Positions 54,159 through 62,617 of a stretch of 64,000 bases of DNA are shown here, piece after piece (within the stretch, counting starts at the first letter, position 1; the number at the start of each line of letters is the position of its first letter). Below the pieces are notes generated by a model. That model was given only the letters and a program-made list of their open reading frames with translations. It had not been told where the DNA came from and searched no databases. A program made the translations under genes and the position numbers. The stretch comes from Gammaproteobacteria bacterium (lineage in GTDB: Bacteria > Pseudomonadota > Gammaproteobacteria > Steroidobacterales > Steroidobacteraceae): positions 1 through 64,000 of the forward strand of contig JAQGOG010000210.1 of the NCBI GenBank assembly GCA_028293765.1, read 5' to 3'.

Positions 54159-55369
54159 GCAAGAATTCGAAGCCGGCGCGTCCGCGCCAGATCACGCAGA
54201 CAGTGCGAGCGGGTCTCGAGTGCGACGACGCCACCGGGTGCGTCGTACCTCCGATTCACCTGACTTCGACTTTCGCTTTCCGCGGCTTCGGGCAGAAGCG
54301 CAGTTACGACTACACCCGCTCGGGAAATCCGACCCGCGATCTGCTGGGCGCGGCGCTCGCGGAATTGGAACTCGGCGCTGGAGCGGTTGTGACCGCGACC
54401 GGCATGGCCGCGATCACGCTCGTCGGATACTTGATCCCAGCGAAAGGGCGGATCGTCGCTCCTCACGATTGTTATGGCGGCACGTACCGCTTGTTCAACG
54501 TCTGGCACCAGCGCGGCGAGCGTGAGGTCGAGTTCGTGAATTTCGGCGATGAAGCCGCGGTTCGCGCGGCATTGTCAAAGCCGACTGCATTGCTCTGGAT
54601 CGAGACGCCGAGCAATCCGCTGTTGCGTATCACGGATATCGAGGCCTTTGCGGCGCTCGGAAAAGCAGCCGGCGCATTGCTCGTCGTGGACAACACGTTC
54701 CTCTCCCCTGCGTGGCAGCAGCCACTCCCCCTCGGGGCGGATCTCGTCGTGCACTCGACGACGAAGTATCTGAACGGGCACAGCGACGTGGTGGGCGGTG
54801 CCGTCGTAGCGAAGGACGCGAAGCTGCATGAGCAACTCGTGTGGTGGGCAAACTGTCTCGGCATCACCGGCGCGCCGTTCGACAGCTTCATGACCCTGCG
54901 CGGAATGCGGACGCTGCATGCGCGGCTCGATCACCATGGGCGCAACGCAATGGGCCTTGCGCAGTGGCTGAATGAGCAGCCCGGCGTGAAGCGCGTGTAC
55001 TACCCCGGTCTGCCGAGTCATCCGGGTCATGACATCGCCCGGCGACAGCAGAGCGGTTTCGGCGCGATCGTGAGCCTCGAGTTGGAAGGCGGTCACGACG
55101 CCGTGCGCGAATTCGTTGCCGAGCTCGAGTACTTCTCGCTCGCGGAATCGCTCGGAGGAGTCGAGAGCCTCATCGCTCACCCCGCCACGATGACCCACGC
55201 CGCAATGGATCCCGCAGCCCGCCTCAAGGCCGGCCTGGCGGACGGACTTCTACGGCTGTCGGTTGGAATCGAGGCGCTCGAGGACCTGCAAGCGGATCTG
55301 GCGGCAGGCCTGGAGCGTGCGGCCGCCGTCGGCAAGGTGGCGACTCGAAGGCTAGGAACTGCGGGCTGA
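54155..55369 (+). CDS. metB: Cystathionine gamma-synthase/O-acylhomoserine sulfhydrylase
   Basis: 404 residues of the Cys/Met metabolism PLP family. PIHLTSTFAFRGFG, DYTRSGNPTRDLLGAALAEL, TATGMAAITLVGYLIPA, VAPHDCYGGTYRLF and DNTFLSPAWQQPLPLGADLV are visible, and VVHSTTKYLNGHSDVVGGAV carries the PLP Lys. The C-terminus has SLGGVESLIAHPATMTHAAM. It joins acylhomoserine with cysteine (or sulfide) to give cystathionine (or homocysteine). Its operon partner is metX (ATGA overlap). A hairpin (GCGGGCT 55361-55367 with AGCCCGC 55372-55378) spans its stop codon. Confidence 0.92.
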   Translation: MSKNSKPARPRQITQTVRAGLECDDATGCVVPPIHLTSTFAFRGFGQKRSYDYTRSGNPTRDLLGAALAELELGAGAVVTATGMAAITLVGYLIPAKGRIVAPHDCYGGTYRLFNVWHQRGEREVEFVNFGDEAAVRAALSKPTALLWIETPSNPLLRITDIEAFAALGKAAGALLVVDNTFLSPAWQQPLPLGADLVVHSTTKYLNGHSDVVGGAVVAKDAKLHEQLVWWANCLGITGAPFDSFMTLRGMRTLHARLDHHGRNAMGLAQWLNEQPGVKRVYYPGLPSHPGHDIARRQQSGFGAIVSLELEGGHDAVREFVAELEYFSLAESLGGVESLIAHPATMTHAAMDPAARLKAGLADGLLRLSVGIEALEDLQADLAAGLERAAAVGKVATRRLGTAG

Positions 55370-55395
55370 CAAGCCCGCGACGTGAAGGACGAAGC

Positions 55396-56466
55396 TCAGC
55401 CTCGCGCGGGCAACCGCGCGAGCACCGCGTCTCCCATCTCCCGAGTCGACAACGCGCGCTCGCCTTGAGCCACGATGTCCGGAGTCCGGGCGCCGCTTTC
55501 GATAGCCAGTGTTACAGCGTTCTCGATTGCTTCGGCTTCCGCGTCCAAGCCCAACGAGTGCCGCAGTAACATCGCGACGCTCAGGATCGTCCCGACAGGA
55601 TTCGCAATTCCTTTGCCGGCAATGTCGGGCGCTGAGCCGTGAATCGGCTCATACACGCCCCGCTTACCGTCGCCAAGGGAGGCGGAGGGCGATAGCCCAA
55701 GCGATCCCGCAAGCATCGATGCCTCGTCCGTCAGGATGTCGCCAAACATGTTTTCCGTCACGATGACGTCGAAGTCCCGCGGTCGCCGAATGAGATGCAT
55801 GGCCGCGGCGTCGACCAGAACGTGCTCCAAAGCCACGTCCGGAAACTCCGCACGCATGACCCGCGCGCAGACCTCGCGCCACAGACGCGAAGTCTCGAGC
55901 ACATTGGACTTGTCGATGGAAGTGAGCTTGTGACGCCGCCGCTGCGCAAGCCGAGCGGCGACACGCGTGATCCGCTCGATCTCCGCTACCGTATACGTGC
56001 AAACGTCCGTAGCGCTATTCGCATCGCGCTTCTTCTCGCCGAAGTAGATGCCGCCCGTCAGTTCGCGGACGAACACGAGGTCGACGCCTTCCAGAATCTG
56101 CGGCTTCAGCGTCGACGCATCGACCAGAGCGGGCAGCACCTTGACCGGCCGCAGATTCGCGTAAACCCCAAGCTCCTTGCGCAGTTTCAGCAGACCCTGT
56201 TCAGGCCTCACCGTCGCATCAGGTGCCGACCACTTCGGGCCACCGATGGCCCCGAGCAGCACCGCGTCCGCTTTCAAGCACGCCTGCAGCGTTTCCGAGG
56301 GCAGGGGATCGCCATGCGAGTCGATGGCGACGCCGCCGAAAGGCAGCTCCGTGATGCCAATCTCGTGACCGAACGACTTCGCTGCCGCGTGCAGGCAGCG
56401 CAACCCTTCCGCGACGACTTCAGGGCCGATGCCATCGCCGCCGAGAACCGCAATATGAGCCTTCAT
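55396..56466 (-). CDS. leuB: 3-Isopropylmalate dehydrogenase
   Basis: 356 residues. It oxidises and decarboxylates 3-isopropylmalate in leucine synthesis. Typical stretches are [85 protein letters not shown] and [20 protein letters not shown], followed by [20 protein letters not shown]. Length is standard. It is the last gene of the ilv-leu operon, overlaps leuD by 4 bases and converges with metB. Confidence 0.97.
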   Translation of the reverse strand: MKAHIAVLGGDGIGPEVVAEGLRCLHAAAKSFGHEIGITELPFGGVAIDSHGDPLPSETLQACLKADAVLLGAIGGPKWSAPDATVRPEQGLLKLRKELGVYANLRPVKVLPALVDASTLKPQILEGVDLVFVRELTGGIYFGEKKRDANSATDVCTYTVAEIERITRVAARLAQRRRHKLTSIDKSNVLETSRLWREVCARVMRAEFPDVALEHVLVDAAAMHLIRRPRDFDVIVTENMFGDILTDEASMLAGSLGLSPSASLGDGKRGVYEPIHGSAPDIAGKGIANPVGTILSVAMLLRHSLGLDAEAEAIENAVTLAIESGARTPDIVAQGERALSTREMGDAVLARLPARG

Positions 56467-57035
56467 ACGCGCCGCTCGTATGCCTCGATCTCGCCCATGC
56501 GCCCGAGGAGAAAGCCGAGCTCGTCGATGCCGTTCAACAGGCAGTAGCGCGAAAAGGCCTCGATCGGAAACTGCACCCGAGCGCCGGTAGGCAGCGTCAG
56601 CATCGCGGAGTCGAGATCGATGGTCACTTCGGCACCCGGATGCTCGATGAGCCAGCGATTCGTGGACTCATCGACCACGACGGGCAGTAGCCCGTTCTTC
56701 AGTGAGTTACTGCGAAAGATGTCGGCGATCTCCGTGCTGATGACGGCACGGAAGCCGTAGTCGAGCAGGGCCCACGGGGCGTGTTCGCGTGACGACCCGC
56801 AGCCGAGATTACGACCCGCGACGAGTACTCGGCACCCCTGTGCTTCTGGACGGTTGAGCACGAAGTCCGGTCGCGGCGTGCCCTGCGCGTCGTAGCGCCA
56901 GTCGGCGAAAAGATTCCGGCCGAGTCCTTCACGCGTGGTCGTCGTGAGAAAGCGAGCAGGGATGATCTGGTCCGTGTCGATATTCGTGGCCGGCAACACG
57001 GCTGTGCGTGAGTGCAAAGTCTTAATCGGTTCCAT
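56463..57035 (-). CDS. leuD: Isopropylmalate isomerase small subunit
   Basis: 190 residues, the swivel subunit of isopropylmalate isomerase, working with LeuC. It has [46 protein letters not shown] and [20 protein letters not shown]. Length matches proteobacterial LeuD (about 200, slightly short). It starts 6 bases after leuC and its stop overlaps the leuB start. Confidence 0.96.
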   Translation of the reverse strand: MEPIKTLHSRTAVLPATNIDTDQIIPARFLTTTTREGLGRNLFADWRYDAQGTPRPDFVLNRPEAQGCRVLVAGRNLGCGSSREHAPWALLDYGFRAVISTEIADIFRSNSLKNGLLPVVVDESTNRWLIEHPGAEVTIDLDSAMLTLPTGARVQFPIEAFSRYCLLNGIDELGFLLGRMGEIEAYERRV

Positions 57036-57041
57036 CAGTGC

Positions 57042-58454
57042 TCAACCGTTCATCAATTCGCGGGGGTCGGTCACACGCCCGCGCACGGCGCACGCGGCAG
57101 CCGTCAGCGGGCTCGCAAGCAGCGTTCGGGCGCCGACGCCCTGGCGGCCTTCGAAGTTACGATTACTCGTGCTGACCGAATACTGGCCCTTCGGGACCAG
57201 GTCGCCGTTCATGCCGAGGCACATGGAGCAGCCGGACTCGCGCCACTCGGCGCCGGCCTCGATGAAGACCGTGTGCAGCCCTTCGGCTTCCGCCTCTTTC
57301 TTGACCTGCTGCGAGCCAGGGACGACGAGCATCTGCACGCCCTTGGCAACCTTGTGGCCGCGGAGCAGGTTGGCGGCGCTGCGCAGGTCGGACAGCCGCG
57401 CGTTCGTGCAGCTGCCCAGAAACACGACGTTGACCAGCTGATCCTTGATCGCCGCTCCGGCTTCCAGACCCATGTACGCCAGCGCCTTCTCGAAAACCAC
57501 GTCGCCCTTCTTCACGGGAATCGCACCCGAGATAGGAATGACCATGCCCGGGTTCGTGCCGTACGTAATCATCGGCTCGAGCGTGGTGGCGTCGATGTCG
57601 ATTTCCTTGTCGAAGCGCGCACCGGCGTCGGAGGGAAGCTGTTTCCACCGCTCGAGCGCATGCTCCCAGTCGGCGCCCTTCGGCGCACGCTGTCGACCCG
57701 AGAGATAAGCGTAAGTCGTCTCGTCGGGCGCGATCATCCCCGCACGCGCGCCGGCTTCGATCGACATATTGCAGACAGTCATGCGCTCGTCCATGTCGAG
57801 CGCGCGAATGGTCTCACCGCGGTACTCGATCACGTGTCCGGTGCCGCCTCCGACGCCGATCTTGCCGATGATGGCCAGGATCAGATCCTTGGCGGTGACG
57901 CCGGCGCGCAGCCGGCCGCTTACGTTGATCGAGAACGTCCGTGCCTGCCGCTGCAGCAGGCATTGCGTGGCGAGAACGTGTCCCACCTCGGTTGTGCCGA
58001 TACCAAAGGCGAGTGCTCCGACGGCACCGTGCGTGCTGGTATGACTATCGCCACATACGATGGTCTTGCCGGGCTGCGTGATTCCGCTCTCCGGTCCGAT
58101 GATGTGCACGATTCCACGCTGCGCGCTGCGCAACCCGAGAAGCTCCACGCCGAAGGCGGCACAGTTGGTTTCCAGCTCGCGCACCTGCTTGGCGGCGGAG
58201 TCGATCGAGATCGGCGCGCCCCCGAAGACCTGCTCCGTGCGGGTCGGGGTGGAGTGGTCCATCGTGGCCAGGGTGAGGTCGGTGCGGCGGACCGGCAGGC
58301 CGCGCTCACGCAGAACCGCGAACGCCTGCGGCGAGGTGACCTCGTGGATGAGGTGAAGGTCTACGTAAAGAACGGCGGGAGTATCGGCGGTCTCGGCCGT
58401 CACCAGGTGACGGTCCCAGACTTTTTCGAACATCGTTTGCGGTGCGCGTGGCAT
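57042..58454 (-). CDS. leuC: Isopropylmalate isomerase large subunit
   Basis: 470 residues from the ATG at 58454. This [4Fe-4S] enzyme of the aconitase family interconverts 2- and 3-isopropylmalate. It shows [48 protein letters not shown] and [19 protein letters not shown]. Cluster cysteines lie in [20 protein letters not shown] and [13 protein letters not shown]. Length is standard (about 466-470). It starts 22 bases after the ilvE stop. Confidence 0.97.
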   Translation of the reverse strand: MPRAPQTMFEKVWDRHLVTAETADTPAVLYVDLHLIHEVTSPQAFAVLRERGLPVRRTDLTLATMDHSTPTRTEQVFGGAPISIDSAAKQVRELETNCAAFGVELLGLRSAQRGIVHIIGPESGITQPGKTIVCGDSHTSTHGAVGALAFGIGTTEVGHVLATQCLLQRQARTFSINVSGRLRAGVTAKDLILAIIGKIGVGGGTGHVIEYRGETIRALDMDERMTVCNMSIEAGARAGMIAPDETTYAYLSGRQRAPKGADWEHALERWKQLPSDAGARFDKEIDIDATTLEPMITYGTNPGMVIPISGAIPVKKGDVVFEKALAYMGLEAGAAIKDQLVNVVFLGSCTNARLSDLRSAANLLRGHKVAKGVQMLVVPGSQQVKKEAEAEGLHTVFIEAGAEWRESGCSMCLGMNGDLVPKGQYSVSTSNRNFEGRQGVGARTLLASPLTAAACAVRGRVTDPRELMNG

Positions 58455-58476
58455 GAGGTGTTCGTCTCGAGGACGT

Positions 58477-59439
58477 TTAACCGGCCGCCACAGCGGCGCG
58501 GGGCGCGGCCATGTCAACGTAGTCGAGCCAGCCCCATTTGTCGGCGGTCTTGCCCGTGAACAGGCCGAAGAACGCGTTCTGCAAAGTCTCCGTAATGGGT
58601 CCGCGCTTGCCGGCGCCGACCGTGAGTCGATCCACCGAGCGGATCGGAGCGATCTCGACCGCGGTGCCCGTAAAGAACGCCTCGTCGGCGATGTAGAGGA
58701 GTTCTCTCGGGATCGCGCACTCGCGGACCTCGATGCCGCGTTCCTTCGCGAGACGTATGACGGCATCGCGCGTAAGGCCCCCGAGAACGGAGTGCGCGAG
58801 CGCTGGAGTCATCAGCACGCCGTCCTTGACCACGAAAATGTTCTCCCCGGAGCCTTCACTCACCGTGCCGTCCGAAGACAGCCCGATGCCTTCGGCAAAG
58901 CCGAGGCGGCGCGCCTCGGCGCCGATGAGCTGGCTCGAGAGGTAATTGCCTCCCGCCTTGGCGAGAGCGGGGATGGTGTTGGGAGCGACTCTCTGCCATG
59001 ACGAGATGCACACGTCCACGCCCTGTTCTTCGCTCTCGTGCCCGAGGTACTTACCCCACTCCCATGCGGCGATGGCCACGTCGGTCGGAGGTTCGATCTT
59101 GGGCGACACGCCGATCTCGCCGTAACCGCGAAAGGCTACCGGACGGATATAGGCGCCACGAACCAGTTCGTTGCTCGCAATGACCTGCCGGATGGCGTCA
59201 TTTATCTGCTCCGGCGCAAACGGCATGGTCATGCGGTAGATCTTCGCGGAATCGAACAGCCGGCGCGTGTGATCGCGCAGGCGGAAGACAGCGACGCCGC
59301 TGGGTGTCTCGTAGGCGCGCACGCCTTCGAATACCGACGACCCGTAGTGCAACGCATGCGACAGCACATGCACCGTGGCTTTTTCCCAGGGCACGAGCTT
59401 GCCGTTGAACCAGATGAATTGCGTGGCGGGAATGGGCAT
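58477..59439 (-). CDS. ilvE: Branched-chain amino acid aminotransferase
   Basis: 320 residues, PLP fold type IV. Visible are [73 protein letters not shown] (the Lys binds PLP), [17 protein letters not shown] and [20 protein letters not shown]. It performs the last step of leucine, isoleucine and valine synthesis. It sits between leuA (48-base gap) and leuC, inside the leucine operon. C-terminal Ala-rich residues are a small extension. Confidence 0.96.
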   Translation of the reverse strand: MPIPATQFIWFNGKLVPWEKATVHVLSHALHYGSSVFEGVRAYETPSGVAVFRLRDHTRRLFDSAKIYRMTMPFAPEQINDAIRQVIASNELVRGAYIRPVAFRGYGEIGVSPKIEPPTDVAIAAWEWGKYLGHESEEQGVDVCISSWQRVAPNTIPALAKAGGNYLSSQLIGAEARRLGFAEGIGLSSDGTVSEGSGENIFVVKDGVLMTPALAHSVLGGLTRDAVIRLAKERGIEVRECAIPRELLYIADEAFFTGTAVEIAPIRSVDRLTVGAGKRGPITETLQNAFFGLFTGKTADKWGWLDYVDMAAPRAAVAAG

Positions 59440-59487
59440 GAAACAACTCCTCTAACGTGGCCGACTAGGCGCGGTTGACTGGACGGC

Positions 59488-61068
59488 CTAGACCGCGGTC
59501 TGCGCCACTCGTGCGGCGCCAGCGCGCTCGTCACGCGAGCGGGTGCCCGCTTGCGAGAGCTCGATGCGATTGATGACTTCAAGGAAAGCTTTCGTGCTCG
59601 ACTCGACGATGTTCGTGCTGACGCTCGAGCCGCGATAGGTGCGCTGATTGTACTCTACGTACACGACGGCCTCGCCCTGCGCATCCTCGCCTTCGGTGAC
59701 GCCGTGCACTTCGAACTTACGCAAAATGACGTTGATGCCGGTGGCGGCTTCAATCGCCTTGAACGCTGCATCCACGGGTCCGTCGCCTTCGGTAGTGCGC
59801 TCGACGACGCGGCCGTCCGCATGCTGCAGCCGAACCACGGCCTGCGCAGGGACGTTGCTATGAGCGACCGTCTGCAGATCCAGCAGACTCCACGGCCCGC
59901 TGGCCGAGCCTTCCGCACGCAGCACCAGCGCCTCGATATCGCCGTCGAAGAGTTCCTTCTTCTTGTCCGCGAGCGCCTTGAATTCCTCGAATACGCGATT
60001 GAACTCGAGCTCATCGAGCTCGAAGCCCAGCGCCTTCACGCGATCCCGGAACGCATGCCGGCCGCTGTGTTTGCCGAGGACGAGGTGGCTGCGGGAGAGA
60101 CCTACATCCTCGGGACGCAGGATTTCGTACGTGGAATGATGCTTGAGCATCCCGTGCTGGTGAATGCCGGCCTCATGGGCGAACGCATTCTCACCCACGA
60201 CTGCCTTGTTGCGCGGGATCGGCATGCCAGTGATGCTGGAGACCAGCCGCGACGTCGGATAGAGGCGGTTGGTCTGAATACCCGTCGTGACATTGAAGAA
60301 CGCTTCGCGCGTCTTCAATGCCATGACGACTTCCTCGAGCGAGCAGTTCCCCGCGCGCTCGCCTATGCCGTTGATGGTGCACTCGACCTGGCGCGCGCCC
60401 GCGACGACGGCCGTCAGGCTGTTCGCGACCGCCATGCCGAGATCGTCGTGGCAGTGGACCGACAGCCGGATGCCGTCGATGCCGCGCACGTTTTTCCGTA
60501 AATAGCGGAACAGCTCCGCGAACTCATCCGGAACCGTGTAGCCCACCGTGTCCGGTATGTTGACAGTGCTCGCCCCGGCCTCGATCGCCGCCTCGACGAC
60601 TTGTGCGAGGAACTCGAGCTCCGTGCGGGACGCGTCCTCCGGCGAGAACTCCACGTCATCGCACAGGCCCCTGGCGATGCGAACGCCCTCCACGGCGGTC
60701 CGGATGATCTCCTCCTGCGCCATGTTGAGCTTGTACTGCCGATGGATCGCACTGGTTGCCAGAAAGACATGGATGCGGTGCCGGGGCGCGTCCCGCAGTG
60801 CCCGCGCCGCCAGCTCGATGTCTTCCCGGTTACAGCGGGCCAGGCCGCAGATCGTCGCGCCCTGGACCTCGCGGGCCACCGCATTCACGCTCTCCCAATC
60901 CCCACGCGAGGCGGCCGGAAATCCCGCCTCGATCACATCCACACCGAGCTCGGCGAGCTGCCGTGCGACCCGTACCTTTTCCGGCTGGGTCATGCTGCAG
61001 CCGGGCGACTGCTCGCCATCGCGCAGGGTGGTGTCGAAGATCAGTACTCGGTCGGGATTGGGAGTCAT
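59488..61068 (-). CDS. leuA: 2-Isopropylmalate synthase
   Basis: 526 residues from the ATG at 61068. It condenses acetyl-CoA with 2-ketoisovalerate, the committed step to leucine. The TIM barrel has IFDTTLRDGEQSPGCSMTQP, LSVHCHDDLGMAVANSLTAV (metal-binding His pair), TINGIGERAGNCSLEEVVMA and FAHEAGIHQHGMLKHHSTYE. The C-terminal LeuA regulatory domain (about residues 390-505, GSASGPWSLLDLQTVAHSN) should give leucine feedback. Length fits the bacterial long form. It lies 93 bases after ilvC. Confidence 0.96.
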   Translation of the reverse strand: MTPNPDRVLIFDTTLRDGEQSPGCSMTQPEKVRVARQLAELGVDVIEAGFPAASRGDWESVNAVAREVQGATICGLARCNREDIELAARALRDAPRHRIHVFLATSAIHRQYKLNMAQEEIIRTAVEGVRIARGLCDDVEFSPEDASRTELEFLAQVVEAAIEAGASTVNIPDTVGYTVPDEFAELFRYLRKNVRGIDGIRLSVHCHDDLGMAVANSLTAVVAGARQVECTINGIGERAGNCSLEEVVMALKTREAFFNVTTGIQTNRLYPTSRLVSSITGMPIPRNKAVVGENAFAHEAGIHQHGMLKHHSTYEILRPEDVGLSRSHLVLGKHSGRHAFRDRVKALGFELDELEFNRVFEEFKALADKKKELFDGDIEALVLRAEGSASGPWSLLDLQTVAHSNVPAQAVVRLQHADGRVVERTTEGDGPVDAAFKAIEAATGINVILRKFEVHGVTEGEDAQGEAVVYVEYNQRTYRGSSVSTNIVESSTKAFLEVINRIELSQAGTRSRDERAGAARVAQTAV

Positions 61069-61161
61069 GCTACGTTTCCTCCTGCGCAGGCATTGCCTGC
61101 TCATTGTAAAGCCAGGTGCATCCCTTCCCGGGTTGCCCCGTGCGACGCATGCGTCGCACCC

Positions 61162-62157
61162 TTACGTGCGTTTCTCGTTCAACCACGGCATCCGCGCACG
61201 CAGCGCGCTGCCGACTTTCTCGATCTGCCGGTCCTTGTCCTGCTTGAGCAGCTTCTGGTAGTTCTTCCCGCCAGCCGCGCTCTCCTCGATCCACTGCTTC
61301 GCGAACTTGCCGGTCTGCACTTCCTTCAGGACCTTGCGCATGACGTTCTTGACGCGGTCGTCGATGATGCGCGGCCCGCGCGTCAGGTCGCCGTACTTCG
61401 CCGTGTCGCTGATGAACTCGTGCATCTTGGTCAGGCCGCCCTCATGCAGCAGGTCCACGATGAGCTTCAGCTCGTGCAGGCACTCGTAGTAAGCGACCTC
61501 GGGCTGGTAACCCGCTTCCACCAAGGTCTCGAAGCCCTTGACCACGAGCTCGGTGGCTCCGCCGCACAGCACAGCCTGTTCCCCGAAGAGATCCGTCTCG
61601 GTCTCCTCAGCGAACGTCGTCTCGAGGACGCCGCCGCGTGTTCCGCCAATTCCGTGCGAGTAGGAGAGGGCCTTGGCGTGCGCCTTGCCCGTCGAGTCCT
61701 GCGCCACGGCGATGAGACACGGCACGCCGCGGCCTTCCTGGTACTGGCGGCGGACGAGACCGCCGGGACCTTTGGGCGCGATGAGGACGACGTCCAGATC
61801 CTTGCGCGGCTTGATCTGCTTGTAGTGGATGTTGAAGCCGTGCGCGAACAGCAGCGTCGCACCCTTCTTCAAATTGTTCTCAACCGCCGCGTAGAGATCT
61901 TTCTGCGCAAGGTCGGGCACGAGCATCGCAATGAGGTCCGCACCTTCTGCTGCGGCGCCCGGCTCGGCGACGGCGAGACCGTCCTTCTTCGCCTTCTTCC
62001 AGCTCGCTCCCCCCTTACGAACGCCCACCACGACGTCGAAACCGCTGTCCTTCAGGTTCAGCGCATGCGCCCGGCCCTGGCTTCCGTAGCCCAGCACCGC
62101 GACCCGCGCGCCCTTGAGGGCCTTCTTGTCGACATCTTTCTGCGAATACAGCCTCAT
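61162..62157 (-). CDS. ilvC: Ketol-acid reductoisomerase, class I
   Basis: 331 residues from the ATG at 62157, with GGGAG 8 bases upstream (an ATG at 62172 lies before that site). It isomerises and reduces acetolactate and acetohydroxybutyrate with NADPH in valine and isoleucine synthesis. [20 protein letters not shown] is the dinucleotide-binding loop; [40 protein letters not shown] and [20 protein letters not shown] follow. The short length marks class I. It heads the operon behind a leader-peptide attenuator. The acetolactate synthase and IlvD genes are not in this operon. Confidence 0.97.
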   Translation of the reverse strand: MRLYSQKDVDKKALKGARVAVLGYGSQGRAHALNLKDSGFDVVVGVRKGGASWKKAKKDGLAVAEPGAAAEGADLIAMLVPDLAQKDLYAAVENNLKKGATLLFAHGFNIHYKQIKPRKDLDVVLIAPKGPGGLVRRQYQEGRGVPCLIAVAQDSTGKAHAKALSYSHGIGGTRGGVLETTFAEETETDLFGEQAVLCGGATELVVKGFETLVEAGYQPEVAYYECLHELKLIVDLLHEGGLTKMHEFISDTAKYGDLTRGPRIIDDRVKNVMRKVLKEVQTGKFAKQWIEESAAGGKNYQKLLKQDKDRQIEKVGSALRARMPWLNEKRT

Positions 62158-62237
62158 TAAGCGAACTCCCAACGGCCCCGCGGGCCAAAAAAACTCACGC
62201 CCAGGAAAATCGGTTCAATAGCAACCCTGAAGCATAA

Positions 62238-62275
62238 AAAACCCCGCACCGGCTGGTGGGCCGGTGCGGGGTTTT
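62238..62275 (-). terminator. Attenuator terminator of the ilv-leu operon
   Basis: On the reverse strand a perfect 16-bp stem (AAAACCCCGCACCGGC with GCCGGTGCGGGGTTTT) encloses a 6-base loop and ends in six T (62241-62236). It lies between the leader peptide stop and ilvC. An alternative pairing partner upstream (62325-62338) allows anti-termination. On the forward strand only four T precede a C, so a reverse-strand role is better supported. Confidence 0.92.
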
Positions 62276-62307
62276 CGGTCTCTTCGCTCGCTCGTGCCTT
62301 GGTTCTC

Positions 62308-62442
62308 TCAGGCGTTCGCGAGTGCCCCGCACCGGCTGCTCCTCAGGAGCAGAAGTCCTACCGGCACTACGAGAAGAACAGGCGCGAGCCGCAGCCCACA
62401 GGGCGCGTTCGGGCTCAGGTCGGTTCGCGTCTCGGATGCCAT
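62308..62442 (-). CDS. ilv-leu operon leader peptide
   Basis: 44 codons starting at an ATG (62442) and ending at TGA (62308), 32 bases before the terminator stem. Residues 22-33 read VLLVVPVGLLLL: six Leu and four Val in twelve codons, using codons such as CTT and GTA. This is the control region expected of a branched-chain attenuator; no Ile codons occur in it. A short hairpin (CTGCTCC 62336-62342 with GGAGCAG 62346-62352) covers the four-Leu block. A ribosome stalled for lack of charged Leu- or Val-tRNA would free the next segment to disrupt the terminator. No strong ribosome binding site precedes the ATG. Confidence 0.82.
   Translation of the reverse strand: MASETRTDLSPNAPCGLRLAPVLLVVPVGLLLLRSSRCGALANA
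62325..62352 (-). promoter_or_regulatory. Anti-terminator and pause hairpin segment
   Basis: On the reverse strand CAGCCGGTGCGGGG (62338-62325) repeats the downstream arm of the terminator, so it can pair with that stem's upstream arm (CCCCGCACCGGC, 62271-62260 read on the reverse strand). It also joins a CTGCTCC/GGAGCAG hairpin (62352-62336) over the Leu codons. These are the alternative structures needed for attenuation. Confidence 0.78.
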
Positions 62443-62480
62443 GGGCGCCACGGATAAGCTGAGGGCAAAATGATGGTCCG

Positions 62481-62510
62481 ATGTGATCACACCCGCCGCG
62501 ACTTTGTCAA
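62481..62510 (-). promoter_or_regulatory. Putative ilv-leu promoter
   Basis: A perfect TTGACA (reverse strand, 62510-62505) is followed after 18 bases by TCACAT (62486-62481), a weak -10 element. Transcription would start about 30 bases before the leader peptide ATG. Confidence 0.5.
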
Positions 62511-62617
62511 CGCGTGGGGGCCGCGGATCGCTGGCTGACTTCCAGGCCGGCAATGCAGACCGCGTGCTTTTGCAGACGCAGACAGGCCGGGAGCACTTTC
62601 GTTAAGCTTCCGTGGTG

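Noticed and set aside
62158-62230. T-run next to GGCCCGCGGGGCC upstream of ilvC as a second terminator
   Set aside because: On the transcribed strand the T-run comes before the palindrome, not after it, so it cannot be an intrinsic terminator.
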